Assembly (NCBI GenBank): GCA_963924555.1
Contig: OZ004590.1
Coordinates: 3,566,501 to 3,630,500, forward strand
Source: Crambe crambe
Taxonomy: Eukaryota > Porifera > Demospongiae > Poecilosclerida > Crambeidae
Direction of reading: 5' to 3'
DNA length: 64,000 nucleotides
The notes beneath the pieces were generated by a model that did not search any database, was not told the origin of the DNA, and worked only from the letters and a program-made list of their open reading frames with translations. Both the position numbers and the translations under genes were made by a program. Of this stretch, positions 11,048-43,968 are shown piece after piece (within the stretch, counting starts at the first letter, position 1; each line of letters begins with the position of its first letter).

Positions 11048-13639
11048 TATGTGCATTATAGACATTACCAACTCTTTTTTAAATCAAGTTGAAATGATTT
11101 GTAAGTACTGCCTGGCAGAATCTTTATTCTTCCTCACCATCCTTATCCACTGCAGGTCAGATCAATGGGTGATCATGCAAACTTAATGATTTCATAATGT
11201 ACACAAACCCCTATGAATATGTTGCACTCTGTGAAAACTCTGTCTGATCTGTGAGTAGGCTTAGGTAGCATAATTTTGGGAATAATCGGGACTTTCTGGA
11301 ATCAAGCATAATGCCAGAATAATGGGGCACATTTTGAGCATAATGCAAGCTTGAAACAAAGACTTGACTATCTACTTAATTATCTACATATGTTCAGGGT
11401 TTCTTGCTACACTGTGACAGTGCCTAGCTACCTATCTAAGACCTGAGCTGAGTCATGAGTGATTTTCTCACATTTATGATATGAACAACTACATACTACT
11501 GAGCAACAAACATGCACTCTTCAAGTCTGAAGATTATATTGAATTGTCATTATAGTATTCTGATTAACGATGGGAATAATAGGGAATAATAGATGCATTT
11601 TAGGTAATAATTAGGAGCATTGCTGAATAGAATAATGAGAAACTTTAATCCTAAGCATATCTGTGAGCTAGAACTACCAAAGCAACTACCCTTTACCAGT
11701 TTTCAATGTGGTGATCCTTTACCAATTTTACTGTTAACAACATGCATGTACCAACTTAACTGGGTTGACCACACCCACTGAGCTTATTGGTTGTGATTTG
11801 AGTTATTACACCTGTGTCATCCTTTACCACACCCATTGACCTAAAACACCTGCGTCCACTTCAATATGAAACAGAATTGTTTTTCTTACTGCTTATCTCT
11901 ACATGATGTCCAATGCATTTCATTTCACTGTTTTAGCAGCCTCAAAATCTTCAAAATCCAGCATTAATATTCAGGCCCTTTATTGATGACTTACTCTTAG
12001 TATTTCTGTCTAATTAACAAATTTTCCAGAAACCTTTGAGCCGATAACCCCAGGCTCCACCACAGCTTCCTTACTTCAGAAACCCCAGGCTCCATCCTCA
12101 GTTGCTAAAGGATCAAAGCACACTTTAACTCATGATATGTAGCTACCAGAGTGTAAAAATTTTGGGTGTCTCTCTCCTCTCTGCAAGCTTGCCAATGAGG
12201 TGGAGCCTTTATTTGGTTGTGTTTTGATCATATTGGTCAGGAGTTTAGGCTGTGATCAAACTCAAACACAGGGGGAGTGCATATGTACTTGGTGGTGTGG
12301 CTATGATGTGATGCAATACTAGTGGCAGGCATATATATGTATGGTACGTTCTGTTGTTTCAACATACCCTTGTGAGGCAGCCACTACAAACGTAATGTAA
12401 TAATAGAATGTGTATTAAGTTAATGTAGACCCCCTAAGATAGATATGGCAGTGAATAATTACGTAGCCCCTTGCATCCAAATTGAGGACATCCTCTCGTC
12501 CTAAAAGTGTAGGCAAAGGTGTAATAGTTAGATACTGTATCATACACTTGTATGTTTGTGTACACAGACTGCAAGTATTCCTGTGAGTATGTGCTATGAA
12601 GTGACGGGTACTCAACTGTAAAGTACATGGATTGACATGTTAATTCCTGTATGTATTACCAGAGGAAAGAACCCTGACTGAACCAAGATTTTTTTTTGAT
12701 TTTTTTGATTTTTTTATTTTTTTTTTATGCACTGGCAAGGAAGACAATTTTTTTTTTCTGAGGGTCATGGAATTGGGACAGCATAGGAGGTCGGGCCAGT
12801 CAACCTGACCAATATTTTGAGCTTAAATAAATTAAGTGACTGTCAATCATTAATATTTTAATAACAGAAAAAGATGTCCTGTGATGCAAATTTAGAGTTT
12901 CCATGGTCTGGGGATATACGGGGGCCAACCTTGCTTCCAACACCTCTGAATTGATTATGATTATGTCAAATTCTACAGAAAAATTTATTCATATGGTGCA
13001 TAAGTCCACACACTCTGCCAGGCCACGAACATTTCAGAGTGTGACATACCCTATTGGTTGTTGTACCTTACAAAGTGCTGAGATTGGCAAAACGCTAGCA
13101 GCCATTATGAAACAATATTGTAAAAATGACATGTGGTATAATGTTACATCATTATGCTGTACTCCCACTGGCCGTAAGTATAAACAGGAAGGGCCACGAC
13201 ATGACAGCCAGGGCCATCCTTAGTTTATGGGGATTGAAGATGCAAAACAGTACCCTTATTATGCATTGGCTGATAACATTGGGAGTAGGCCCTATTCGAT
13301 CTCAATGTTCAATACTGTTGCTGGGTGTGTGTCTAGCTAGTAATTGGATGTTCCATATGGTGTGTACTAACGTAGTATGCACACAGCATATCATGTGATA
13401 ACAATTAATCAAGGCAAATACTGAATACAATGTGTAGGGCAGTTCCAAATGTGGAGTAATTTGTAAATTCAGTTTTTTCAAACTGCATACTTCCAAGTTA
13501 GTCTGAGCAGTTTCTCCCGTTACCAAAATGTAGATATGATCAACATCCTGTGATACTTTATTTGTTCACCACACAATTATCTGAACAGGAAATGCTATCA
13601 TTCAAAGGATTACTGTAGACAGGAATCCTGTACCCTCCA

Positions 13640-13731
13640 GGAGAGAGAGAGAGAGAGAGAGAGATTTGGAAGTGATTTCATGTGACTTCATGAGTCGTGT
13701 GTGTGTGTGTGTGTGTGTCTGTGTGTTTGTG
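13640..13731. repeat. Microsatellites (AG)n and (GT)n
   Basis: An AG run (about 13640-13664) is followed by a GT run (about 13697-13731), upstream of RPTP-1. Confidence 0.9.
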
Positions 13732-14034
13732 TTTGCATGACGTGTATGTGTGTATATTTCTTCCAGAATTTCAACATTAAATATCTGGCACAGAGATGTA
13801 CATATAAAGTGCATTACAGCCCTAATCCTAATCTCATGAGGTTGAATAAATAGAATTCATTTTGATCAGCTGTATAACAAACACCGAGAATGCGTGGGCG
13901 TGACTCGGGAGCATGCGCTGACCGGATTTTTAGCTAGCTGGCCGGAAAAAGTGATATTCGAAGAAAGAGAGAGCATTTGATAGAAGCTACTAGTTGTTGC
14001 TGAGTACCGCTGGTTTGCGAGATAAATCACAACT

Positions 14035-34371
<20,337 letters not shown>

Positions 34372-34530
34372 CTAACTTTTTTTTTTGAATTGAAATGGTT
34401 ATAAGCTAGCTAGTCTTTTTAAATATTATTTGTAATAGCTATAACAGCTAATTATACAGGACTTCTATATAATGCACTCAATTTTCTACTGTTATGATTG
34501 TTGACACTGATTCAGAATAATTTTTTTGAG

Positions 34531-34584
34531 CCGCATTATTATAAAATTTAATTAACGCGATGACTACTTGTCAGCGAGAAGAAT
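34531..34584 (+). promoter_or_regulatory. Core promoter of the 34585 cassette, TATA box at 34540
   Basis: TATAAA at 34540-34545 lies 45 bp before the ATG. The surrounding CCGCATTATTATAAA and TTTAATTAACGCGATGACTA are conserved at 60251-60290, 47 bp before the next signal exon. Confidence 0.5.
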
Positions 34585-37500
34585 ATGAAGAAAATGCTAA
34601 ATCTTGATAGTGTGCGTATGAACACAAGAGCAACCCTTTTTGTGGTGCTATTATTTGTCATATCAGTGAAAAGTCAACCATGTGAGTTACATGCTAGCTA
34701 CAATTATGCTATACTCATTTAAGTTGGCTAGTGTGGACTCTTCCTGGAAATTTTTTATAGCTATATATAGTGCTATTTTTATGACTGCAACTAAACTGTC
34801 ATTTGTTTCCAACTGGCCATTTTGATCACATCAGAATTTAGATGGGAATCTAGCTGTACTCTGTGAAGCTGTAAATCTGTAAATCAACTAGCTATGCAGT
34901 GTGCAACATTAGACAGTGAGCAAGTAAAATAGCTATTCCTGAGGCTCCAACTTCTTCAATTATGAATTAAGTGGCTGTTCCAGTCTGGCAGCTGCATAAT
35001 AGGAAGCCACAAAGCACTGGGGTGAGAGCACATGCTCAATTAACCCAAGGTCATCATGAAAGAAGAAGCTGCAATATTTCATTGGATGGCATAGGACCCT
35101 CAGTGCCCACTAAAAGCAATAATAATTATGTGCTTGCAGATATTGAGCAGATCACTGATGAGGAGTAATTATTTTATTTTGAATCATCTATAATGTTGAG
35201 CTAGCTAGCAGTGTCTGTACTACAGAGTCCACATTTTTATTTCGTTCTCATTTTATCAGTGCCTGCATGTAAAAATATACTGCTTGGGGAACTGCACAGA
35301 TATGATTAAGCATGCAGGTAAGAGTGTAGCAGCTAGCTAATGCATAAAGCCGTCATACACCTGATAGCTAGGGTCTTAATGTAGTATGGAGTAGGTAATG
35401 GTTGGCAGCACAGAGTGTGCATTATATGCTATAGTATAGTAGTACGGAGCATCGTGGCCTTCTTTCTGGGAATAAAATTTAAACAGGTAACAGCTTACCA
35501 CACCCAGCAATACACCAGAACAAGGATGACCCTAGCATAGATCCTGGACGTGTTGATAGCACGCACATGCGCATAATAATTTGGCATGTCATGTCGGAGC
35601 TCGATCACTAGCAGCAGTTAAAAGCCTGGCTTTCTGGTGACCAAAAGCTTTATCTAATGATATACTCAATTTCAAAGCTAGAAAATAGCGTCTAGACACT
35701 ATGCACCAATAGTTGAAGTGGTTCCTGCGAGAGGAATGACAAGACAGACAGAAGGACACAACTGAGTACTGTAACCCTCTAGCGCATGCATGCTGAGGGT
35801 TAATGACTGAAAAGAAACGCTGTTATGAAGGCTAATGTAAAAGCTGGGGACAGAAAGTTAGCAAATACTTTGGACAAAAATTGAATATTACAGAAAAGAG
35901 TGATTAGCTAGCTATTGCACCAGATTTTGGCTTCAAAATACAAGTACAGCGTCCAGAAGTGGCAGCTCATTTGAAGACAAAGTTTCTGGCTATTGCTCAG
36001 ATTTCAGAGGTGGCTGGGTTCAAAAGTAATTCCTGCTATATTAGGTGGTAATTATGTCATCACTTCTCCTATTGTTGCAGTTCATCTCAGTAACTAAGCT
36101 TATATGTCTACCATGCAAAATTTTTGAAACCACGCCCACTTTCACATAACCACACCTTTTTCACACCCCCTACATGAAGCATCACTGATAGCTTTAGTAG
36201 TACCTGTCAGCCAACATAATTTGGCCTGTATTCTGCTTACTCTTGGTTGATGGCAGACGTAAAGTGTATCGTAATAATGATCAGAGAGTGTGCTAGCTCT
36301 CTCTAAGTAGGAATGGCAGGTCAAGGGTCATAAGACTGTATAAACTAAAAACTTCTACCCTTATTCTATAGGTTCTCAGAAGGCTACAATGAATCATTAC
36401 ATTTAGAAGAATGTTCAAAAATCTAAATTCATTTGCTAACACGATATCTAAAATTGACTTATTCTGTTTTTTTATAATAATAATGATAATAATAATTATA
36501 ATAATAATAAATAAGATCGATGCCCTGACTTACTGGCTATAGTCATCAAATTCTGTTCGGGCCATCTGTTAGAGCGGCACCTAGAGGCTGATCTTTTGCT
36601 ATTAGTTTTGACTACAGTTCCATTTCACAATTCAGTGATATCGGCAGCACTCAGAACACTAGCTAATCTTTCTTCACAATTTTTTTGAAGCCGCACATAT
36701 GCTCTAAGGGGCAGGGCCACATAGAAGTCAGGCATGAGCTAGAGCAGCTGTTTCAACTTTGTTCTGGTCAGATGGTGTTTCAGTCATTCTTCAGTACAGA
36801 TTCTCATCCTACATGGCCAGTACTTAGCCTGTATGTAGCTAGTTTGCTCACTAGTGCCTCCAACCTGTCAGTGTGAACTTTGATTTCAGGCTCCCATTTT
36901 TGCTAGCTAAGTTAGCTCTTCAGTTTAATCGTTTAGCTAGCTATCTATTCTGGTCAGATAGTCTTCCAGCCACTCCTCAGTATAGATGCTCGTCCTACAT
37001 GGCTGTATGCATGCAGTCTGCTCACTTCAACATGCCAGTGTGCGCGCCTCCAACCTGTGAGTATAAAATAACTATAAAATGTAAATTCTGGACAAGTTTC
37101 AGTAAAAATACTGAGGAATCAGTATAAGGGAAAAAATGGAAACAAGTGAGCACAAAAAATTTCTTCTAAATAAAAAGTAAAGTAGGGATAGCCATAAAAT
37201 TTAGCTGCATTATTACTATTCCTATCACTCCTAGCCTCCTAATTGCAATAATCATACCTATATCTTAAATCCCTTACCCATACCCATCACCAAACTCAAG
37301 AACCACAGCAATATTACAAAAGTACTATTCCTACTTCACTCTCCTAATTTCAATAACCACACCCATATCACCCAACTTATTAATATTCCTACTTCTCTCC
37401 AGCCTCATAGAGGGGATAGTTTGCTTAGGTGTGGTTAATAAGGTTTTACTTCAGTTAAACTAAGTTAATGTTGGAACATTCAGGTGGGTGTGCAATGCAC

Positions 37501-39582
37501 ATGCACATTTGTTTTTGGGGCAATCAAGAGAGCATGTGCACATGTTATCCATGGTTACTTTCAAATTACCACAAACCACCAAGCAACTCTTGTGGTATAA
37601 CTCTCTCTCTCCCTACCCCTTCCATACGAATTTAGTTAGGTCTCCATCTCCTTAGGGAGACGTGATAGTACAGGATCCTGGCACTTCCTCCAATGTGATG
37701 GTGCTCAGGGGCAATTATCTCCAGAGATTTTGATTGGGGGCATGGTTGTGGGGGTGTGTCTTACAAGGGGTGCAAAGTTATCATAGGCCTCATCAATGAT
37801 TCAATTATGGCCAGGATCCTGTACACCCTCCACAGCTACACTCCCCTCATGTGTGGGAGTGGTTAACACGAGTATGGTTGGTATAGTTTAATTGGTCCAG
37901 AGATGAGGACAACATTAATTGGTTGTAGCTAATACACACACAATATATACATTAAGCATGCATGTCATGTGATTCACAGCCATGCCTATTCGGAATCTTA
38001 CGGTATGGTGCTCTGAGCGTGATGACCTAGGGTAAACTGAGCATGCACGATTGTCCCATAATGCTTGCATTTCCCTAGTAACCATGACTAAATATTCTCT
38101 ATATGCAGTGACTGTTTTTTGGCAAGGAAATGACATCACAAACAAACCAACACTGATATATCATGAGGAGGTTGAAACTGTTACATATAGAGATCCACCA
38201 AGACTCAGTAATCCTAATGGTACTGGTGGTCTACTCTGCAGCTCTACAGTCGGCGACATTGGTTGGTATCCAGGAGATGGTAGAATGGAACTCTTTGATA
38301 CTAATAGAAATGAGAGGCAAATCTACCAGATAATACCAAGTGGAAACCTCACAGCCCAAATTGTCCGTGATGGGAGAAATCTAGATATTTCAGGTCCACA
38401 AAATAATTTTCATAATGGATTGTTTACTTGTCGAAGGAATGGTGATATTTCAACAGCAATTCCTGTGGGATTTTATCAGAGAAATGGTGGGACAGGTGAG
38501 TTAATTAGTGTTTACAAGTGACATGAAATTAAAAAATGAAACTGTCATTGGGGCTTGCTTCACTCACTTCTCACTAGGGAGTTGGCTGAGGAATTTCTAC
38601 TACATTATGTATGTATACGTATGTTCTAATGTTGGAATTTCTTTGTGTGATGACCTTGGGTAAAATGAACATGTGCACTCACCCCATTATGCTAGTATAG
38701 AAATTAAGTCTGAATGGAAAGAATCTTGGAAACCTGGTGTTGCATGACCCAGAGGTTGTGAGTGTAGATTTGGGTGCAATGCAGCATGTAGGTATTTTTC
38801 ATTTATGTGGCAGATAGAGTATGGCTTTGCACCACCTGGTAAAGCATTGTGGGATGAGTGCTCATGCTCAGTTTACCCAAGGTCATCATGAAAAGAAGCT
38901 GCAACGTTAGAATGTACATACGAGATAAATATAATAGTAATGCTCCTAAACTTGAAAGCAGAATTGATCATCACCATAATTATGTTGACCTAAAGTTGTA
39001 TGTCACTTCACATCTTTGTGGTCACTTTTTAGCAGCCCCCACCTGCTAAAAAGGGGAGGGCTCTAGCCCCTCCCGCTCCCACCTACAGCCGTCACTGCAG
39101 GTGCCGAAATACAGTAGCTATAGCTATAATGCTGTGCAGACTGTATAGCTAACTATACTGCTATGATTCAGCTACATAACTAGCTAATGTAGTTATAGCA
39201 TTGAGTTTACTACAATTAAAAATTATTTACTCCAGCACGTGGTGTTATAACAAGACCTGTAGTAAGTGTTATATCATCTTCTTTTAATGCTACCCCTCCA
39301 AACTTCACTCTGGCCGGTGATACTGAAGGAGGTCCTCCTGAAAATTACACTTGGACAAGAAATGGTGCACCCATCACTAATGGTGGCTCATTCAGCATTT
39401 CCATTGGAGTAAGTGGTGTGACTGACCCGAGTGCATATGACAATAGTCGTTATCGGAGCACACTGACTGTGACTGGGAGGCTACCTGGAGTGTACCAGTA
39501 CTCTGTCTCCAATAGAGCCACACCCAACACTCTCACCTCCAACATCAATATAGGAAAAGGTCAGTACATTTTCCTTCTTTAG
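34585..39582 (+). CDS. Truncated RPTP cassette: signal peptide plus Ig1 and Ig2
   Basis: Exons 34585-34681, 38109-38495 and 39236-39559 are intact and in phase (all internal borders phase 1). They code MKKMLNLDSV..., a hydrophobic core LFVVLLFVISV, then Ig1 and Ig2 close to those of RPTP-1 and RPTP-2. No FN3, membrane or PTP exon follows before the next promoter at 43932. Two readings are possible. Without splicing at 39559 the frame adds seven residues and stops at TAG 39580-39582, giving a secreted 276-residue protein. Alternatively the phase-1 donor at 39560 (GTCAGT) could join the FN3 exon at 48370 or Ig1 at 45590 of RPTP-2, making a chimeric receptor. A remnant after duplication is the third option; the intact exons argue against long decay. 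Confidence 0.72.
36275..37195. mobile_element. ~0.9-kb interspersed element with palindromic end
   Basis: It begins at the palindrome CAGAGAGTGTGCTAGCTCTCTC (36281-36302) and ends near AAATTTCTTCTAAATAAAAAG. Copies or parts lie at 715-1075, 2985-3900, 16915-17035 and 61822-62590. It lies in intron 1 of the 34585 cassette. Confidence 0.65.
37190..37450. repeat. CCCTACTTCACTCC repeat family copy
   Basis: Blocks such as CATTCCTATCACTCCTA and CACACCCATATCACCCAACTT recur at 56150-56350, 58925-59140 and 62575-62900. Confidence 0.65.
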
Positions 39583-42027
39583 CAGATGAGGGTGTAATTC
39601 TAAATCTATAAAGGAAAAATACTTTTATTCTGAATAAAAAAGAGAAGTAGGGATGGCCATAGGTGGTAAAATAGGTCAGGCCAGTCAGGCCCAGGCCTGA
39701 CCAATATTATCGTTATTGTTATATGTGACCGGCTCCTCCGTCTGGTGAAAAAATCAATTATCAGATACGAGCACTAAAAGCTACAGCTTTGAAATTTGCG
39801 CAATAAAGAGCATACATAATAAATTTTACCATATTTTAATTTTCGCTGGACGGAGGGTTTTCCCAGAGTTGGTCACATATTCAGTGGCTATCAATCAATA
39901 ACAAAAGAAAGAAATTGTAGTGAATTTAGAGCTTCAGTGGTCTGGGGGATTACATTTCAATTTCGGCCTGACCAATTGAATCTTGCTTCCAACACTTCTG
40001 ATGGCTGTGTGTGGTTCAACAAGTTTGTCTTCAAAAAGACTTGTGCCTTGGCACTGGTAGAATATGAGGTCACACTGTTGAAATTCAATTCTAGCTAGGC
40101 TTATGTATAAACATCAAATAAAATTCAAGTTAGTCAGTGCCCTCTGATTGGCTTTTCAAATATTCACTTCCATGCAAGGCCTGTAGTTGATCTCATTGTT
40201 CTTGCCTTTCCTGATATCTGGCATCATCTGACATGACATGTGGTGTCTCTGTTCTTTACTCTCTCTCTCTCTCTCTTTCGGTGGTCTTGGCTTTCCTGTT
40301 GCCAGCTGGCCTGTCTTAAGCTTTCTTCACGATTAGACTGCCGTCTCTCTGTTCTGCTTTCTGGCATGTAGTCTGGTGCTCTTGCCTTTCCTGTAGCCTG
40401 GCTAATCGTGCCAGATGTACACTACCTTGTTGAAATGTTCACTTGTCGATCATAAATTCGCCTAGACTGCCATCTCTGCTGTTTATGTCCGTTACTTTCT
40501 CACTGTCTCCATACCCTCCAAGTTTGCAAAACCGAAATCAGGGACAAATCACACCCACCAATTAATAATGACCATACCCTCCATAAATCAATGAATATGA
40601 ATTATTTTTTTGGCTACAAGTAGGCATGGGGCTAAAATGCTCTATTATTCTATTCTGCAGTGCTCCTCCAGCAGACCCATTATTCTCTTTATATTAGCCT
40701 ATTATTCTCAACTATAAAATATCATGAAAGAGTATACTTTTTGTACTGTGCGTACACTGTAATAAAAACTCACTCAGAATGCACACACCAGTATCAATTT
40801 TGGTGCCAGCACTTGACAATCAGGCAAGGGCTAGGGAGGAGTGAGGTTATAGTAGCTATAATAATGACTGCAGCCTATTATTAGCCTGCTATCCCAGTGA
40901 AGTCCTATTATTCCATTATCATGCTAGCATATTAGCCCCATGCCTATAGCTACAAGTTTGGTGGTGCTTCAGTGCCTTCAGGCTCAGCCATAAAGAAGCA
41001 GTGATAAGATGAAGGATAAGGATACAGATTAGCCTGACAATTCAGTGAGTAATGTGTAAATTTCCAAGCAGTAGGCCTACATCCAATCTTTGTGGCTTGT
41101 AGAAGGCCCCCAGGCATAGACTGGACTAGCATGCAGCCTGTACTTGTGTATACTGTAGCTATTCAAGCCAGTGCTTATGTATACAATGAGCTATTCAGAC
41201 TCTTCCGGGACAAACACCAGCCCTGTACAAATCCGTGCGGGACGCGCGAAACTAAGTGCAAATCAGGGACAGTCCCGGAGGTTCCGGGACACTTGGAGGG
41301 TATGTGTCTCTTGGTCTATTCACGCTTGAATAACAGCTAGTTGTTTGCCTATCTATATCCATAGATAGTATCTACACGTGCAATGTAGATTGCGTGGGTG
41401 TAAGTTACATGTACGTGCTGGTGTGCTACTACTAGGGTATGTTCGTGTAACATATTCAATCGCAGTTGGTGAAGTCATTTGTGCTTTGACTTATTAGGCT
41501 AAGATATTGTGGCAGCTGCGGCTGTACAATGCTTACCACAAGCACTTGGAAAGCCAAGCGCCTACAATCCACTTAGCCCTCTATGACTAAATACTGTAGA
41601 AAGCAATAAGCTCAAGTTTGCTCTAAGTGCTATGGGCATGTTTCATTTGTGGGGTTAAAGGTCAAACGAACTTATGCACATGCGTATTATTAACTTGTCT
41701 GCTAGCTATGACGTACGTACCATAGTCCATATAAAAATATATCGCGAATCTCGATTGACATGACAAGTGTGTGCTCCCTCGCCAATTACGACGTACGTAC
41801 CACCAACACCACCACTAGTCTGGCGTAGCGGCGACCCTTACCAACCCAAGGGAGGGAAAAAGGGTCTGGGGACTAGCATCAACGACTTGTGTCTCACGTC
41901 AAGATTTTGACGCCACCAATCAGATCGCTTGATGGATAATTATTGCATTTTTGTGACGTACACGTGACGTATAATAATGAACGCGTGACCTTTAAGCTTT
42001 TCAATGCTCAAGATTGATTGCAGAGAC

Positions 42028-42225
42028 ATGGAAGATAAGTATTGTATCGGCTGTGGTAAGCTCATACAGAATGGATCTAGAAGAATCATATCTGACTCCA
42101 CAGACATTCTTTCTTTGTAGGAGGAAGCATTGAAGAAAATTTTGAAGAGACAAGGGCCAAGAAGATGATAGATTTATATGTAGAAAATGCTTTAATAGCT
42201 ATGTCAAAGTTAAGAAAAACTAGAG
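42028..42225 (+). CDS. Candidate two-exon gene fragment inside a TIR element
   Basis: ATG at 42028 opens exon 42028-42055, ending at a GTAAG donor in phase 1. A pyrimidine-rich TTCTTTGTAG acceptor leads to exon 42121-42225, which ends in phase 1 before GTATC. The product starts MEDKYCIGCGGSIEENFEE and continues for 25 more residues with a CxxC pair and a helical, charged tail. I recognise no family. No later exon is visible. It may be a gene fragment captured by the element, or chance. Confidence 0.25.
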
Positions 42226-42273
42226 GTATCTAGTCAAAGTTTTAATATAGCTACGTAGCTATCTAGCTAGTTA

Positions 42274-42595
42274 GGCCACTATTTATAGAATCCTAGTTTC
42301 CTGTCCAAGAAAATATCCACAAGTGCTGCGGGCGGGCGGTTATTATAATTATTCTATTACTGCTTCGTTGTTTGTCTCAAGGGTCCTGTCTTCATCATTC
42401 ACTAGTCTCGCGGCCCACGAGACTAGTTATTCACCACAGGCTTTCCCAAAAAGAGCTGCATGTGAAGCCAAATGTGCGCGCTCTACTGCGCGCATGAGCA
42501 ATGGCAGGCGCTGTAGGCAGTAATAATTTTTGATGCGGTGACATTTTCAATACGCGGGCGGTGGACAGGAAACAATTATTCTATTAATAGTGGCC
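42274..42595. mobile_element. Harbinger-like MITE, copy 1 (TTA target duplication)
   Basis: The ends GGCCACTATTTATAGAAT and its complement (ATTCTATTAATAGTGGCC) are inverted, flanked by TTA on both sides. Copies lie at 53328-53659 and 61492-61811. The inside holds the palindrome around CTAGTCTCGCGGCC. TWA target duplications and G-rich short TIRs fit PIF/Harbinger MITEs. Confidence 0.85.
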
Positions 42596-42844
42596 TTATA
42601 TTTAGCAACTTCACTACAGGTCATCCACCAGAATTTGAGCAAGGCTCTTGATACGCGCAAAATTATGATTATACCGCGCACGTGATAATCTTCTTGTAAA
42701 TTAACGTTCCTGGAATTCCAAAGTGATAAGTCGTTGATGCTAATGTCTCCAGACCCTTTTCCTTCCCTTGGGTTGGTAAGGGTCGCCGCTACACCAGACT
42801 ACACCACCACCATAGTTGATCCCGGCACTGTGCCTCGGCACTCC

Positions 42845-43090
42845 GGTGCTGAGGCAAAAAAGTTCAGCAACAAGAGAGTGACAGTCAAATAACCACTTAC
42901 CCATCACCAATATTACCAAACTATGAGCTAATTATTTTTACTTCACTCCCATGACAGGACAAGATGAGATATAAAGGGAGTGAAGTAGGAATAGTTAGTT
43001 CGTAGTTTGGTAGTATTGGTGATGGGCAAGGGGTTACTTGACTGAAGTTCACTGTCTTGCTGCTGAACTTTTTGAACCACACACAGCCAT
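42845..43090. mobile_element. Foldback MITE, CCCATCACCAATATTACCAA family
   Basis: Left arm about 42849-42955 and right arm about 42975-43085 pair across AAAGTTCAGCA, CCCATCACCAATA and TTACTTCACTCCC. It is related to the 37190-37450 repeats. Confidence 0.75.
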
Positions 43091-43387
43091 CCCTACTTCA
43101 CTTTAAAGGTTTTATTTAGAACAAATATTTTTTCCTTTACTTGTTCATCATCTTTTTCGATGTAATGCTCTATTTGTTACAGGCAACTAGATGCTGTGAT
43201 CCTGCTGTATCCAAGTTGAAGTTTACGTATTGTGTAATCAGTCATATCAAACGACTTTTCATTATAAACGATACAACGTCAGCCATTTTAATTAAAATGA
43301 CATCATTTGTGCGAGCGTCTGTTATGATCATGTGTGTGCCAGGCACAGCGCGCGCAGCAAAGATAATCAGGTCATTCATATAGCTAA

Positions 43388-43715
43388 AGAGTAAACAAAC
43401 AAGTGAAGGGAAAAAAATTTATGCTAAATGAAAAGGCCATGTAGGGTTAGTCTGTACTTTTGGCTGTAGCTAACAGTTTCTGTGAGCAGACATCAAACTA
43501 TGCTGCCTTCAATAAATTAATAATCCCCACTGCCTAACAGAACACTTTTACACTGACATGAATTAAAGCAGCTTGGTGGGAGGCAGTGATGTAGGGATTT
43601 ATTATTGAAGGCAACGTAGTTTTGATGTTCACAGAAACTGCTACAGGTAAAAGTACAGACTAACTACCCTACATGGCCTTTTTATTTAGCATAAATTTTT
43701 TTCCCTTCATACTTG
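43388..43715. mobile_element. Foldback MITE, copy upstream of the RPTP-2 first exon
   Basis: Full-length relative of 5360-5620: ends AAGTGAAGGGAAAAAAATTTAT and its complement, with GGCCATGTAGGGTTAGTCTG and its inverse inside. Confidence 0.8.
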
Positions 43716-43931
43716 TGATTAGTATTGCATCAAAGCTTGATTTATAACCAGACTGTACGCTCTGAGCATTGAGAGACCAACATCTTGAGAGAAAGCTAAT
43801 ACAAACCTCATGCATGATCGTCTGAACAGCTAGAGTAAGGCTTAAATAGTGAGTAACAAAGCTACAAAGTCGAGTTAAGACTCTGAGTTATGAGAAAGCA
43901 GAAAGAGAGCCAAGCTGCAAGATCAGGCATG

Positions 43932-43939
43932 TTATAATA
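43932..43939 (+). promoter_or_regulatory. TATA-like box of RPTP-2
   Basis: TTATAATA lies 37 bp before the ATG at 43969, a spacing similar to TATAAA before the 34585 and 60306 starts (45-47 bp). Confidence 0.4.
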
Positions 43940-43968
43940 ACAGAAAGTACACAAGCAAGAAAACCAAC

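Larger units (their letters stand above)
10692..14034. other. Intergenic region between uS12m and RPTP-1
   Basis: No exon is supported. Two short inverted-repeat elements (10788-10848 and 10889-11047) lie just after uS12m. Simple repeats (AG)n and (GT)n lie at 13640-13731. The last 150 bp before 14035 form the presumed RPTP-1 promoter, but I see no TATA box there. Confidence 0.6.
41816..42801. mobile_element. ~1-kb element with ~80-bp terminal inverted repeats
   Basis: The left end TAGTCTGGCGTAGCGGCGAC (41816) and the right end (to 42801) are inverted copies over about 75-80 bp, through GGGTCTGG and AGCATCAACGACTT. Inside lie a small two-exon reading frame (42028-42225) and a nested MITE (42274-42595). 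Confidence 0.75.
39583..43931. other. Region between the Ig cassette and RPTP-2, element-rich
   Basis: No FN3, membrane or PTP exon is present. It holds a degraded inverted repeat around 39720-39880 (CTCCGTC and GACGGAG blocks), a (CT)n run near 40260, the long TIR element 41816-42801, an inverted-repeat element 42845-43090 and a foldback MITE 43388-43715. 39883-41815 shows nothing I can identify. Confidence 0.6.

Noticed and set aside
42323..42523. Open frame starting [17 protein letters not shown], with versions at 53410-53610 (minus) and 61460-61729
   Set aside because: All three are translations of the same MITE, with terminal inverted repeats and no coding conservation; frames and ends differ between copies.
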